Assembly: GCA_026397725.1 (NCBI GenBank)
Contig: JAPLUI010000066.1
Coordinates: forward strand, 1-41,660
Direction: 5' to 3'
Length of the DNA: 41,660 nucleotides
From: Verrucomicrobiota bacterium
Lineage (GTDB): Bacteria > Verrucomicrobiota > Verrucomicrobiia > Verrucomicrobiales > Akkermansiaceae
Both the position numbers and the translations under genes were made by a program. Shown one piece after another: positions 1 to 8,251 of the stretch. Each line of letters opens with the position of its first letter. Position 1 is the first letter of the stretch. Below the pieces are notes generated by a model that saw only the letters and a list, made by a program, of their open reading frames with translations, was not told where the DNA came from and searched no databases.

Positions 1-2436
1 CGCGCCCTTGTCCATTCGATGATTGAGCGCTTCCACCCCCCACTCCAGGTTGGGTTTGCCAACGGCGATCTGGCGGAAGGGAAACACCGCGTAAAGCTCC
101 GGGACCTCGCTGTTGTTCTTCTGTTTGTAGACCTGGGCGGGTGCGAGCATGACCTTGCCGTCAGGCGTCTTCGTGGTCGGCAAGGGCGGCAGCTTGGCCC
201 GCAACTGCTTCCAGAACGCGCGGTCCTCGGAAGTCGTTAGCTTTTCCGGCAGCGCCAGCAGTCGCTCGGTCGTCGCGTACAGGCCGGCGAGTTCCGGCAT
301 GGGGTTGACGCACCCCACCCATGTCTCCAGCGCCTGTGACGGTTGCATGTCGAGCTTGCCGTCGGCCCCGGTCTTGTAGTGCTGGTCAAAAAACCCGAGC
401 AATTCACGCGCGGCGGGCAAAACTGTTTCGGGCAGGAATTTCTGATCCTCCGTGTAAACGTAGCGGTCGAGCAATAACACGATCAACTCCGGGCCCGAGA
501 CCCATTCATATTTATGCCACTCGCTGGCCTGGAGCTTGTCGACACGCGTGGCAAACGGCTCGTTGCCATAAGCTTCGGCAAACATATCGCCCCAGAAATA
601 GCTGCATTCCGGGATATAAGCTCCGCCATGACCGAGATACTTGTTCGTGCGGAACTTGAAGAACGGCAGGAGATCGCGGGCATACATGTTGAAGAGCGGC
701 TCCATCATCTCAAAATCACCCGCTGCGCACATTGGGTGATAACTCGCCCGGGTATTCTGCCACCAGTACCCAGGACCCCATTGCCGGAAGTCGGCATCCT
801 CGATTTTCTTGTCCGCGAAGGGGACCGTAAACAAGCTGCCATTGAATTTGATCGGGTACTTCCCGCGACCGACGCAGGCCGACATATAGCGCTGCAAGGC
901 ATAAGCCCGGCTCAGAACAAAGGTGTCGTCCTCTACCATCTTCTTGTCCTGCTTTGAGTTGCCGAACACCACCGGCTTGCCGTTGATGTAAACCGTCACC
1001 CGTCCATCGCGGGCCAGCGTGAACGCCGTGTGCTGCCAGACTCCTGTCGTATAAACCGCAGCTTTGGTCCATATTTTATCACCCAGGATCAGCCGCAGAT
1101 CCGATCCCGAGAGCGTATCAAACAGGAAACCGTCCGATCCGCCCGGGGTGCATTTGTCGGCAATGCGCATCGCGCCTCCCTCGGAGGGCTTGATCCAGGC
1201 TTCGATGGTCAGGCCGCCAACAAACACACGCTGATCCAGTTCCGTAAGGGCCTTGGGGCCTTCTGGAACGGCGCTGAAAATCCGGGCCGGATTCTCCGGC
1301 GCTTTGGCATCGGGAGCGGTTGTTGCCAGCGCCAGCACATCGGCATCCTTCAGCCCAGCCGAGTACACCCCGAAGCGCCCGAACGTGCCCTTGAAGCGAT
1401 TGCCTCCGCTTTGGTCCACCCCGATGCTCAAGGGATGTTTGTTGGCAGGAATGACGCCGCCCCGGACCCCATCCGGCGACTCGTCGTTCTGCGTGATATG
1501 GATCCAACTGCGGTTCCAGAAGCCCGCCCACCATTTCTCATGCGCGGCCCGGCGGTCTGCTAGATTCACCTTGCGCGCCGTGTCGAGCGTCGTCTGGGTG
1601 GTGCCCAGCCAGGCTTCGACAGTGGCAGGATGTTTCGTCAGCACGGCAATTTCAAACAGGTGGCTGGTGCCGGCGGTGGATTGCAGGGTGCGGTCATCCA
1701 CGCGCTGCGGCCGGCCTGTGGCGACCACTGCGCCGAAGGTCCGGTGCAACAGCGGATCAGCACGGGGAAAATCATCGACCCCCTGCATCTTCGCGAGATT
1801 GGCGGGACCAACCGATTTGATATTGCGGTGATACCAACCGATGCGCTCCTTGAGTCCGCTGAGCACGATGTCGGGCTCCACCACCGTCTTTTCAGGAAAC
1901 AGCGTGCAATTGAGTACATCGCTGTGCGCCTTGTCCGGCAGTTCCGTGGCCACGTTGCGCCAGAGGTCAATCAAGGCAGACGCCGTGGTTGGCTTCGCAG
2001 TTTGAGCCTCCACGCAAATCACCGGATGGTTGGCATCCACCCACAGGCGCAAGTCCACCTGGGCATCCCCTTCACCGTATCTGGCGCTCAGCGTGCCATC
2101 CTTGGCTGTCAGGACCTGCCGGAACTTCTTGGTGCGCTCCGCCGGGCCGTCGCCCACCTTGATCCGCACCGCGCCGACTTTCACCAGACGTCCGCTGTCA
2201 TCCCAACTGTCGGTCCGGGCGATATAGAAGCGCAGGTCACCCGATGGCTCGATCCACGCGTTAAGGGCGATCTCGCCATTGCCCAGCGGCATCGTGCCAT
2301 TACAGTCCGAGCTGGGCGTATCCCAGACCACCTCGTAGGGCGATGGCGCTACAGGCTCTGCGGCAGGACTAGCGGCACAGAGAGCCATGCCCCACAGCGC
2401 CACGATCATCTTTCTCGTCTTACGATGATTTTGCAT
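1..2436 (-). CDS. DUF5703-type secreted glycan-active protein with inserted LamG domain (3' end outside window)
   Basis: The reading frame is open from an ATG at 2436 to the window edge, giving 812 codons without a stop. The N-terminus (MQNHRKTRKMIVALWGMALC) is a signal peptide. A DUF5703_N-like domain follows, with motifs NGTMPLGNGEIALNAW and RTDSWDDSGR. Motifs further on (FWNRSWIHI, RAYALQRYMSACVGRG, GPGYWWQNTR) are those I associate with the helical-toroid part of DUF5703 proteins, which resemble GH95-like enzymes. Between FWNRSWIHI and RAYALQRY lies an extra segment of about 160 residues with a LamG/concanavalin-like core (GGLTIEAWIKPSEGG, VTVYINGKPV). The gene is last in the left cluster, 34 nt after the GH59 remnant. 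The activity of DUF5703 is not something I can state from sequence; a role in glycan breakdown is inferred from the neighbours. Confidence 0.82.
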   Translation of the reverse strand, partial: MQNHRKTRKMIVALWGMALCAASPAAEPVAPSPYEVVWDTPSSDCNGTMPLGNGEIALNAWIEPSGDLRFYIARTDSWDDSGRLVKVGAVRIKVGDGPAERTKKFRQVLTAKDGTLSARYGEGDAQVDLRLWVDANHPVICVEAQTAKPTTASALIDLWRNVATELPDKAHSDVLNCTLFPEKTVVEPDIVLSGLKERIGWYHRNIKSVGPANLAKMQGVDDFPRADPLLHRTFGAVVATGRPQRVDDRTLQSTAGTSHLFEIAVLTKHPATVEAWLGTTQTTLDTARKVNLADRRAAHEKWWAGFWNRSWIHITQNDESPDGVRGGVIPANKHPLSIGVDQSGGNRFKGTFGRFGVYSAGLKDADVLALATTAPDAKAPENPARIFSAVPEGPKALTELDQRVFVGGLTIEAWIKPSEGGAMRIADKCTPGGSDGFLFDTLSGSDLRLILGDKIWTKAAVYTTGVWQHTAFTLARDGRVTVYINGKPVVFGNSKQDKKMVEDDTFVLSRAYALQRYMSACVGRGKYPIKFNGSLFTVPFADKKIEDADFRQWGPGYWWQNTRASYHPMCAAGDFEMMEPLFNMYARDLLPFFKFRTNKYLGHGGAYIPECSYFWGDMFAEAYGNEPFATRVDKLQASEWHKYEWVSGPELIVLLLDRYVYTEDQKFLPETVLPAARELLGFFDQHYKTGADGKLDMQPSQALETWVGCVNPMPELAGLYATTERLLALPEKLTTSEDRAFWKQLRAKLPPLPTTKTPDGKVMLAPAQVYKQKNNSEVPELYAVFPFRQIAVGKPNLEWGVEALNHRMDKGA

Positions 2437-2444
2437 TTATAATT

Positions 2445-2452
2445 TTCCCTTC
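2445..2452 (-). promoter_or_regulatory. Ribosome binding site for the DUF5703 gene
   Basis: On the minus strand GAAGGGAA lies 8 nt before the ATG at 2436. This supports that start and shows the gene is translated on its own from the end of the cluster. Confidence 0.6.
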
Positions 2453-2470
2453 AGCTTCCAATCAACCTCA

Positions 2471-4009
2471 TCATGGTGTCACGCTGAGCTTGTCCAAACA
2501 GGTTGGGTCGTAACTGGATAACAGATAAGCCATGCCGCACTTGCGGTTCGCATAGCCTTCATATTTCACCCGGGTCACTTCCTTGCCGTCCACGGTGACG
2601 AGCATATCCTCGCCCTTGAGGCTCACCGCCAGGTGATGCCACTGCTCGGGAGTGAAGTCAGTGATCTTTCCTGTCGCGAGGGATTTTACCGATTCCTGCC
2701 CATTGGCCACATGGGGGGCATGGACCGACCAGGATCCGTCCTGCTGCAGGACGAAGTCCCAGCCGAGGAACTGGCCATAGAGGAAGCGGCCGCCGATGCC
2801 AACCTTGCCGCCGGTGACCAGCACATCGGCTTGGATGGTGTAGTCGGTCCAGAGCTTGTCGCCGAAAACGGTGTAGGGAACACCACCCGGGCATCCCCAC
2901 GCGATGCCTTCCTTGGGCACGATTTGTTTCAGGCATAGGCCTTTGCCATCTGCGTGCTTGGCGGTTTCGAACGACCCTTTCTGATCACACAGATATTTCG
3001 GAATCACGCCCGCGGTATAGCTTTCGAAGTCTTCCTTGTAGGGCAGCGGGAAGTCCGCGGCTGGCGGCGGCACCGGATGTGCGCCCTTCTTCTGGCCAGT
3101 GGTGGTGGAAAGCGTATAGACACTGTTGCCCTCCAGGGAAACGGTGAAGGCGCTGTTTGCCAGATGCAGCGGCTTCTCCTCCACAAACTGGATTTTCTCG
3201 TTGGACTTCCACACATGGACGTCGCCCTTGGCCAGTTTGCCCGCGACCATCACATCGAGAGTCACCGGTTTGTCCGCACACACGATCATACTCCAGTCGC
3301 CGGTTTTCGGATTGCGCAGGGTGACATAACTGCCGCCCCAGGTGGCGGGGTCAATCTTCGCGCAGGCCTGGTCCATGTAGCGCCACCCGGGATCGGCGAA
3401 CTGGGTGGTGTGGGCGGTGGTCCACGTGGCGGGCCAGACCTCATAGTAACCGGACCACGGGGTTTGTGCCTCCATCAGGCCCACTCCGGAGTATCCGATG
3501 CCCGGATAGATGCCCGACAACATGCACCACACCTCGGTCTTGGTGATCCTACTGCGGATGTAGTTCTTCGGATAACTCCACGGCAGGCAATCCAACAGCA
3601 CCTGCGGGCTGCGTTTGCGCGCCTCCGCCATGAGCCAGAACTCGAAGCCGCGCGGCACCGGATTGGCCAGTTCCTCGCGTGTCAGCGTGTGCGTCGGTTC
3701 ACTGCCGCAGGTGCCGTTCTCACCGCCGCCGATCTCGACCTTGAAGTGCGGCAGGTTCGCGCCGAATTTCGGCTTGAACATGTAGTCCAGGATCTCGGAT
3801 TTCTGCTTCTCGGGATAATCCACCATGTTGCGCGATGTCCCGCCCTGGCTGATCGCGCCGATGCCCTCGAAGACCCGGCCGCTGTCGGCGTCATCCAGAA
3901 CAATCCTGGTTTCTGCTGACGCTGTCCGCAGACCGATGGCCAGGACCACCACCGGGATGGCTCTGCTGATGAAGGAAATAGCAGTGAGATGTTTGGTCAT
4001 ACGATTCAT
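2471..4009 (-). CDS. GH59-like protein lacking both catalytic glutamates (internally deleted paralogue)
   Basis: This 512-residue secreted protein is a paralogue of the GH59 enzyme at 39363-41348. Both share the N-terminal barrel start (RIVLDDADSGRVFEGIGA, LDCLPWSYP) and a C-terminal lectin-like half. Here residue 147 (end of LPWSYP) joins directly to KNYIRSRITKTEVW. In the longer copy 147 residues (146-292) lie between these motifs and include WNE (Glu184) and WSSEE (Glu272), which correspond to the acid/base and nucleophile of galactocerebrosidases. The frame is kept across the junction at about 3568/3569. The protein cannot be a normal GH59 hydrolase; it may be a decaying gene or a binding protein that keeps the C-terminal galactose-binding-like domains. 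The signal peptide differs from that of the long copy. It begins 37 nt after the esterase stop. Confidence 0.85.
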   Translation of the reverse strand: MNRMTKHLTAISFISRAIPVVVLAIGLRTASAETRIVLDDADSGRVFEGIGAISQGGTSRNMVDYPEKQKSEILDYMFKPKFGANLPHFKVEIGGGENGTCGSEPTHTLTREELANPVPRGFEFWLMAEARKRSPQVLLDCLPWSYPKNYIRSRITKTEVWCMLSGIYPGIGYSGVGLMEAQTPWSGYYEVWPATWTTAHTTQFADPGWRYMDQACAKIDPATWGGSYVTLRNPKTGDWSMIVCADKPVTLDVMVAGKLAKGDVHVWKSNEKIQFVEEKPLHLANSAFTVSLEGNSVYTLSTTTGQKKGAHPVPPPAADFPLPYKEDFESYTAGVIPKYLCDQKGSFETAKHADGKGLCLKQIVPKEGIAWGCPGGVPYTVFGDKLWTDYTIQADVLVTGGKVGIGGRFLYGQFLGWDFVLQQDGSWSVHAPHVANGQESVKSLATGKITDFTPEQWHHLAVSLKGEDMLVTVDGKEVTRVKYEGYANRKCGMAYLLSSYDPTCLDKLSVTP

Positions 4010-4045
4010 TGTTTGTATATTTTCATAGGTTTCCCTTGCTTGTCG

Positions 4046-5212
4046 CTATTTCGGGTTTGCCGCGGGCAATTCAATATGCGGATTACTGACAGTCATTCCG
4101 CGGGAATCGGTCACATTGAGATAGCAGATGATTGGCCGCACCGCCGGCAGATTCACCGTCACGGACTTGCCGTTGACCTCGGCCGGCACACTCTGCCAGA
4201 CACGGTCCTTGGCGTTGGCATAATCAAGCTGGACCTTGGCCACGGTTGCGGAGCCGGCAATCGCAGCCGACGCCTTCTCCCCCTCCACTTTCATGGGGCC
4301 GATTGTCAGGAGCGGCGCACCTTTCTTCAGGTGGCTGTCAATGAACGCGTCCACTTCCGGGAATGTCCATATATGACCGTGCGGCCTGTTGATCTGGATG
4401 CACAGCGTGACCGGCGATTTCACCAGATTGTACGACTTCCGATAACTCTCCAGCGGATAGGCGAAATCACTGGTGCCGTTCATGAACAGCATCGGGCATT
4501 GCGCTTGTCCAAGGTAGCGCGATGGCTCGAAATTCTCGACCCATCGCTGTTTCAAGTCTTCAGGCATTTTGGCTAAATAGTTGTCAACCCAAGCGCTCTT
4601 CTCATGGATGAAGCCGCAGCCGTAAACCGGCACCGCCGCCTTGAAGCGGTGGTCCACCCCGACCACGATACACGTCAGGTAGCCGCCCCAACTGATGCCC
4701 GTCAGGGCCGTCCTATTAGGGTCCACTTCCTTGAGTGAGGCCAGCAGGGAATGGCCGCGGATGACGGCGGCCACCGCCTGATAGGTCCAGATATCCTTGA
4801 CCTCGGCAGGTGCGAAATTCCGGAACTTGACGTCATCGCCCTGATCCGGCCCGCCATCCGGCAAGGGGCCGACCGGACCCTTGCCAGCCAGGTCCATCGC
4901 CAGTGCGGCGTAGCCGTTGTCGACCCAGTGCTTGACCCAGTCGCGAAAGGCTGCGCCGCCGCCGCCATGGACCAGGATGATGCCCGGAAACGGGCCGGTG
5001 CCGTCCGGTTTGCCGCAATAGGCGAACACCCGGGTTGGCTTGCCCTTGAAGGTTTCGCCCTCATAGTACACCTCCCGGATCTGCTCGTTGGCCTCGCCCC
5101 AGGTGGTCTGCGGCACTTTGGCGAGCGCCGCCATATTCCAGGGGCCTGTCTGCTCCGCCCTGGCGGACAAAATCGCAACAGCTAAAACTCCTATGGTAAC
5201 TAGTCTTTTCAT
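4046..5212 (-). CDS. Secreted acetyl-xylan-esterase/dienelactone-hydrolase-like alpha/beta hydrolase
   Basis: The 388-residue product has a signal peptide (MKRLVTIGVLAVAILSARA) and an alpha/beta-hydrolase fold. Visible motifs are an HGGGG oxyanion segment at 82-86, the nucleophile elbow GISWGG with Ser174, a likely catalytic Asp249 in NGTSDF, and a His at 278 or 280 in RPHGH. These match acetyl xylan esterase (AXE1/CE7-like) and dienelactone-hydrolase families, which remove acetyl or other ester groups from glycans. A tail of about 100 residues after the hydrolase core is probably a beta-sandwich. The gene starts 5 nt after the GH29 stop with its SD inside the GH29 coding end, so it belongs to the same operon. 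Substrate is inferred from context only. Confidence 0.82.
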   Translation of the reverse strand: MKRLVTIGVLAVAILSARAEQTGPWNMAALAKVPQTTWGEANEQIREVYYEGETFKGKPTRVFAYCGKPDGTGPFPGIILVHGGGGAAFRDWVKHWVDNGYAALAMDLAGKGPVGPLPDGGPDQGDDVKFRNFAPAEVKDIWTYQAVAAVIRGHSLLASLKEVDPNRTALTGISWGGYLTCIVVGVDHRFKAAVPVYGCGFIHEKSAWVDNYLAKMPEDLKQRWVENFEPSRYLGQAQCPMLFMNGTSDFAYPLESYRKSYNLVKSPVTLCIQINRPHGHIWTFPEVDAFIDSHLKKGAPLLTIGPMKVEGEKASAAIAGSATVAKVQLDYANAKDRVWQSVPAEVNGKSVTVNLPAVRPIICYLNVTDSRGMTVSNPHIELPAANPK

Positions 5213-5216
5213 AACA

Positions 5217-7043
5217 TCATCCTTCCTTTACGCCGAAAACCGTAACACGTTTGAGCAGCAGTTCGCGGGGTGAATCATTTTTCGTTTCCAAGCGGATGAA
5301 TCGCGCACGGCACCCGGGGATCTGGGCACCCGCATCCACATGGGTCACGGGCACCAGCCAGCTGGATTCATAGGTCTTGGCGCGCCAGACTTCCTGCCAG
5401 TTCTGCCCGTCCTCGGAAATGGACACGATGAGGCCCTCGGCGCGGCGCTCGTTGGCGCGGTTTTCAATGACCAAGGCATTGACCATTTGCACTGCACCGA
5501 GGTCCACCTTGGCCCATGGATTCTTCTCTTTGTCGGTATGGAACGCGTAGTCCACTTTGTCGCCCGAGAAAAGCCGCGCGTGGACTTTTCCGTCATCATA
5601 CGATGAGCGTGAGCTGAGTTCCAGCGTGGCCTTGTCACTGAGCACCGCGCCATGCTCGGAAACATAGGACTTGGGCGCGTGAGCCGCGCCGATGAGCAAG
5701 CCGTCCGCCACCGGTTTGTCCAACGCCAGCTCGATGACCGTCACCGGTTTGTCACGGTCCTGTTGGGCGACCTCCACGGCGAACTCATCGGCCTCTTGCT
5801 TGAAGCTGACCGGCGCGCCGGTCAGAGTGCGGGCGGCAAGCAACTTGTTAGGTAGAGGATCGAAGCCGAGACCTTCGGCCGGCCACTCATAGACGAGCAA
5901 ATAGAGTTTGTTGCCCATGTGGCAGGTGCCACCCCAGGTACCGTTGCGATACGGGCCGCCGCGGGTGCCGTAGATCGCCGCGCCATACTTCTTGAGCCAC
6001 TCGCCCATGGCACGGCCGACCTTGGCCTCGCCTTCGGCAAAGGCCCCGTCAGGCCGCGGGCCGAAGTTCAATAATAGATTGCCGCCGCCGGTGGTGCAAC
6101 TCACCAGCATCTTGATGCAATCGTCCGGGCCCTTGAAGCCGCCCTCGCCGCCATAGGCCCACTGCCCCCCGACATGGATGCAGGATTCCCAGTCACTGGC
6201 GATGTTCATCGCGCCGATATGCCCCTCGGGCGTGTCGTAGTCGCCCTCTACCATCTTCGCCAGCCCGGGCGTGGGCGCTTTTGTGTCCTGCGGCGTATCC
6301 GGCCCGCAGAATCTTGCGGCGCGGTTGTTGACGATGAGCTTGGGTTGGAGCTGATACATCATCGAGAACAACTCGTCGAACTTCCACTTGCCCCAGTCGC
6401 GGCCGCCGACGTGGTCGAACCACATCACGTCCACCGCTCCGTAGTTGGCTAACAATTCCCTGACCTGCGTGCGGTAGAACGCATCGTATTTCACGTTGTC
6501 GCCCACGAGGTAATCCGGGTGATACCAATCGCGCGTCGAGTAATAGAGGCCGAGTTTCATGCCCTGTTTGTGGCAGGCGTCGGCGTAGGCCTTGACGATG
6601 TCCTTGGCATAAGGACTGTGCATGATGTTATAGTCCGAGACCTTGGTCGCAAACTGGGCGAAGCCGTCGTGGTGCTTGGCAACGAGCACCATGTATTTCA
6701 TGCCCGACTCCTTGGCGAAGCGCACCCATTCCTCGGCATTGTATTTCGTCGGGTTGAATTGTTTGTAGTAGTTGTCATACACCGGGTCATCCGTGCGCGG
6801 CGTCTGGATGCCGTTGATATCCCACGGCCGGTTGGCCTTGCGGCCCCAGCCGATTTCCACTTTCCCGATGGAACACGGCCCCCAGTGGATGAACATGCCG
6901 AACTTCGCGTCGCGAAACCATTGCATGCGCTCATCGCGCTGTTCCTTGGTCTCACTCATTTGCGGCACCTTCGATAGATCCGCCGCCTGCGCCCAGTCCG
7001 TTGCCAGCAAAGCTGCTATGAATACAATGATTCTTGTTTTCAT
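5217..7043 (-). CDS. Alpha-L-fucosidase, GH29, with C-terminal F5/8-type domain
   Basis: The enzyme should release terminal alpha-L-fucose from glycans outside the cytoplasm. The ATG at 7043 is chosen over an upstream start at 7106: it has a strong SD (AAGGAAGG), starts a clean signal peptide (MKTRIIVFIAALLATDWAQA), and forms an ATGA overlap with the preceding gene. GH29 motifs are RDAKFGMFIHWGPCS, KHHDGF (about residue 123 from this start), and DVMWFDHVGG, whose Asp (about 210) is the expected nucleophile. GGGNLLLNFGPRPDG closes the barrel. The last 130 residues, with ALVIENRANERRAEGL and ARFIRLETK, look like a discoidin (F5/8 type C) carbohydrate-binding domain. The length of 608 residues fits multidomain GH29 enzymes. 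Confidence 0.93.
   Translation of the reverse strand: MKTRIIVFIAALLATDWAQAADLSKVPQMSETKEQRDERMQWFRDAKFGMFIHWGPCSIGKVEIGWGRKANRPWDINGIQTPRTDDPVYDNYYKQFNPTKYNAEEWVRFAKESGMKYMVLVAKHHDGFAQFATKVSDYNIMHSPYAKDIVKAYADACHKQGMKLGLYYSTRDWYHPDYLVGDNVKYDAFYRTQVRELLANYGAVDVMWFDHVGGRDWGKWKFDELFSMMYQLQPKLIVNNRAARFCGPDTPQDTKAPTPGLAKMVEGDYDTPEGHIGAMNIASDWESCIHVGGQWAYGGEGGFKGPDDCIKMLVSCTTGGGNLLLNFGPRPDGAFAEGEAKVGRAMGEWLKKYGAAIYGTRGGPYRNGTWGGTCHMGNKLYLLVYEWPAEGLGFDPLPNKLLAARTLTGAPVSFKQEADEFAVEVAQQDRDKPVTVIELALDKPVADGLLIGAAHAPKSYVSEHGAVLSDKATLELSSRSSYDDGKVHARLFSGDKVDYAFHTDKEKNPWAKVDLGAVQMVNALVIENRANERRAEGLIVSISEDGQNWQEVWRAKTYESSWLVPVTHVDAGAQIPGCRARFIRLETKNDSPRELLLKRVTVFGVKEG
5221..5228 (-). promoter_or_regulatory. 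Ribosome binding site for the esterase gene
   Basis: On the minus strand AAGGAAGG lies 8 nt upstream of the ATG at 5212. It falls within the last codons of the GH29 gene, which points to coupled translation. Confidence 0.65.
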
Positions 7044-8206
7044 TTGTTGTTTCCTTCCTTGCCTATCTGTTTCTCCAGCCACGGTGCGACCTTGTCGGCC
7101 CAGCATTTGCCATGTTCGCGCAGGCCCTTGCCGCTGAAATGCACCCCGTCGCGCAGGTCGCCCTTGAGCGCGTCGCTATCAGGTCCTTCCAAGGCAATGC
7201 CATCAGTCCACAGGGATTTCTGCGCGTCGCGCATCACCGGCACGCCGTCGCCGCCATGGGAGCTGACCAGCGCAACGAACCATGGCGCCTCCCAGCCAAT
7301 CTCCTTGCGCGATTCCCGGATGAGGTGCTCGAGATATTGTCGATAGGGTTTTCCTATCAGCGTGCGTTTGGGATCCGGCTGTCCGGCGTCGGATTCGCCC
7401 TGATGCCACAGCACGGCGCGGAAACCCTTTTGACCTAACTGTTTCATGCGGGACGTCAGCATATCAAATGCCTCGCCTTTGCTCTCCCACTCACCACTTG
7501 GAAGCTGGCGCACCCGACCCTCAAGCGTCGGCGGATTGGGAAACGTCGCACCCTTGGGCAGCCACTCGCGCACACTGGTGGCCCCGATCCCGCAGGCAAT
7601 GATGCCGACCGGTTCCTTGAATTTCGCGGCGATGACATCGCCAAAGGGTGGCTGAAAACTGCCCGCATCGCCGCTGGCACCGGGTTGCGGGTCGTTGGCC
7701 AACTGCCAGCGTTTGCCATCGAAAGCCGCCACGAGTCCGGTCGTGGACTTTTGCTTCTCGGCACCGTGATTTGATGCGTTAGACTGTCCTGCGACCACGA
7801 AGATGTCGCCTACGCCGACATGCTCCACGACCGTTTCACCCACCACCGTCGGATCGGCGGTTGATTTCCGGAACCGTACCTTGAGCGAATACCAGCCGCC
7901 CGCTGCGAGTCTAAGACTGCCGCTGAATTTGCCATCCTTGATCTGTGCGTCCTTGGCCACGACAGTCCAGTCTGTAGACTTCCCCAACAGTGCAAGGGGC
8001 ACCTCGGCTTTGGCCTCGACCACGGTCGCGTCCGCCGGGGCGGCTCCCGCCACCCTGACCTCGGCCCATTCCTGGGCGTTGCGCTGGATGACCTGCCAGT
8101 CGAGCGGCGAATCCAGCACGACGGTTGTTTCCGCGACCGCCGGCCGCAGCGTCAGCATCATCGCGGCGACGCCGCACCATCCAACGTATTTCGAATTCAT
8201 GGACAT
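7040..8206 (-). CDS. Sialate O-acetylesterase-like SGNH hydrolase (SASA domain), secreted
   Basis: This 388-residue protein has a signal peptide (MSMNSKYVGWCGVAAMMLTL) and an SGNH/SASA-type domain. GDIFVVAGQSNA supplies the nucleophile Ser142, WHQGESDAGQ is the conserved block containing the SASA Gln-Gly-Glu signature, and DGVHFSGKG near the C-terminus gives the catalytic Asp353/His356 pair. Family members de-acetylate sialic acids, but in glycan-degrading clusters of environmental bacteria they more often remove acetyl groups from plant or algal polysaccharides; that role is inferred here. The stop codon overlaps the GH29 ATG as ATGA. The start may be Met1 or Met3; no strong SD distinguishes them. 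The signal-peptide DNA is nearly identical to that of the unrelated GH59 gene at 41348. Confidence 0.88.
   Translation of the reverse strand: MSMNSKYVGWCGVAAMMLTLRPAVAETTVVLDSPLDWQVIQRNAQEWAEVRVAGAAPADATVVEAKAEVPLALLGKSTDWTVVAKDAQIKDGKFSGSLRLAAGGWYSLKVRFRKSTADPTVVGETVVEHVGVGDIFVVAGQSNASNHGAEKQKSTTGLVAAFDGKRWQLANDPQPGASGDAGSFQPPFGDVIAAKFKEPVGIIACGIGATSVREWLPKGATFPNPPTLEGRVRQLPSGEWESKGEAFDMLTSRMKQLGQKGFRAVLWHQGESDAGQPDPKRTLIGKPYRQYLEHLIRESRKEIGWEAPWFVALVSSHGGDGVPVMRDAQKSLWTDGIALEGPDSDALKGDLRDGVHFSGKGLREHGKCWADKVAPWLEKQIGKEGNNK
7050..7060 (-). promoter_or_regulatory. Ribosome binding site that fixes the GH29 start
   Basis: Minus-strand AAGGAAGGAAA ends 6 nt before the ATG at 7043. This start overlaps the TGA of the upstream esterase as ATGA. 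Confidence 0.7.
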
Positions 8207-8251
8207 GTCTTTCTATCAAATTGTGGTCACAGGCCGGCAGTGAGTTCAAAG

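Noticed and set aside
2954..3919. Plus-strand frame of 321 codons opposite the GH59 remnant
   Set aside because: A matching shadow (plus-strand 39858-40547) lies opposite the intact GH59, so it reflects the paralogy of the minus-strand genes, not an independent gene.
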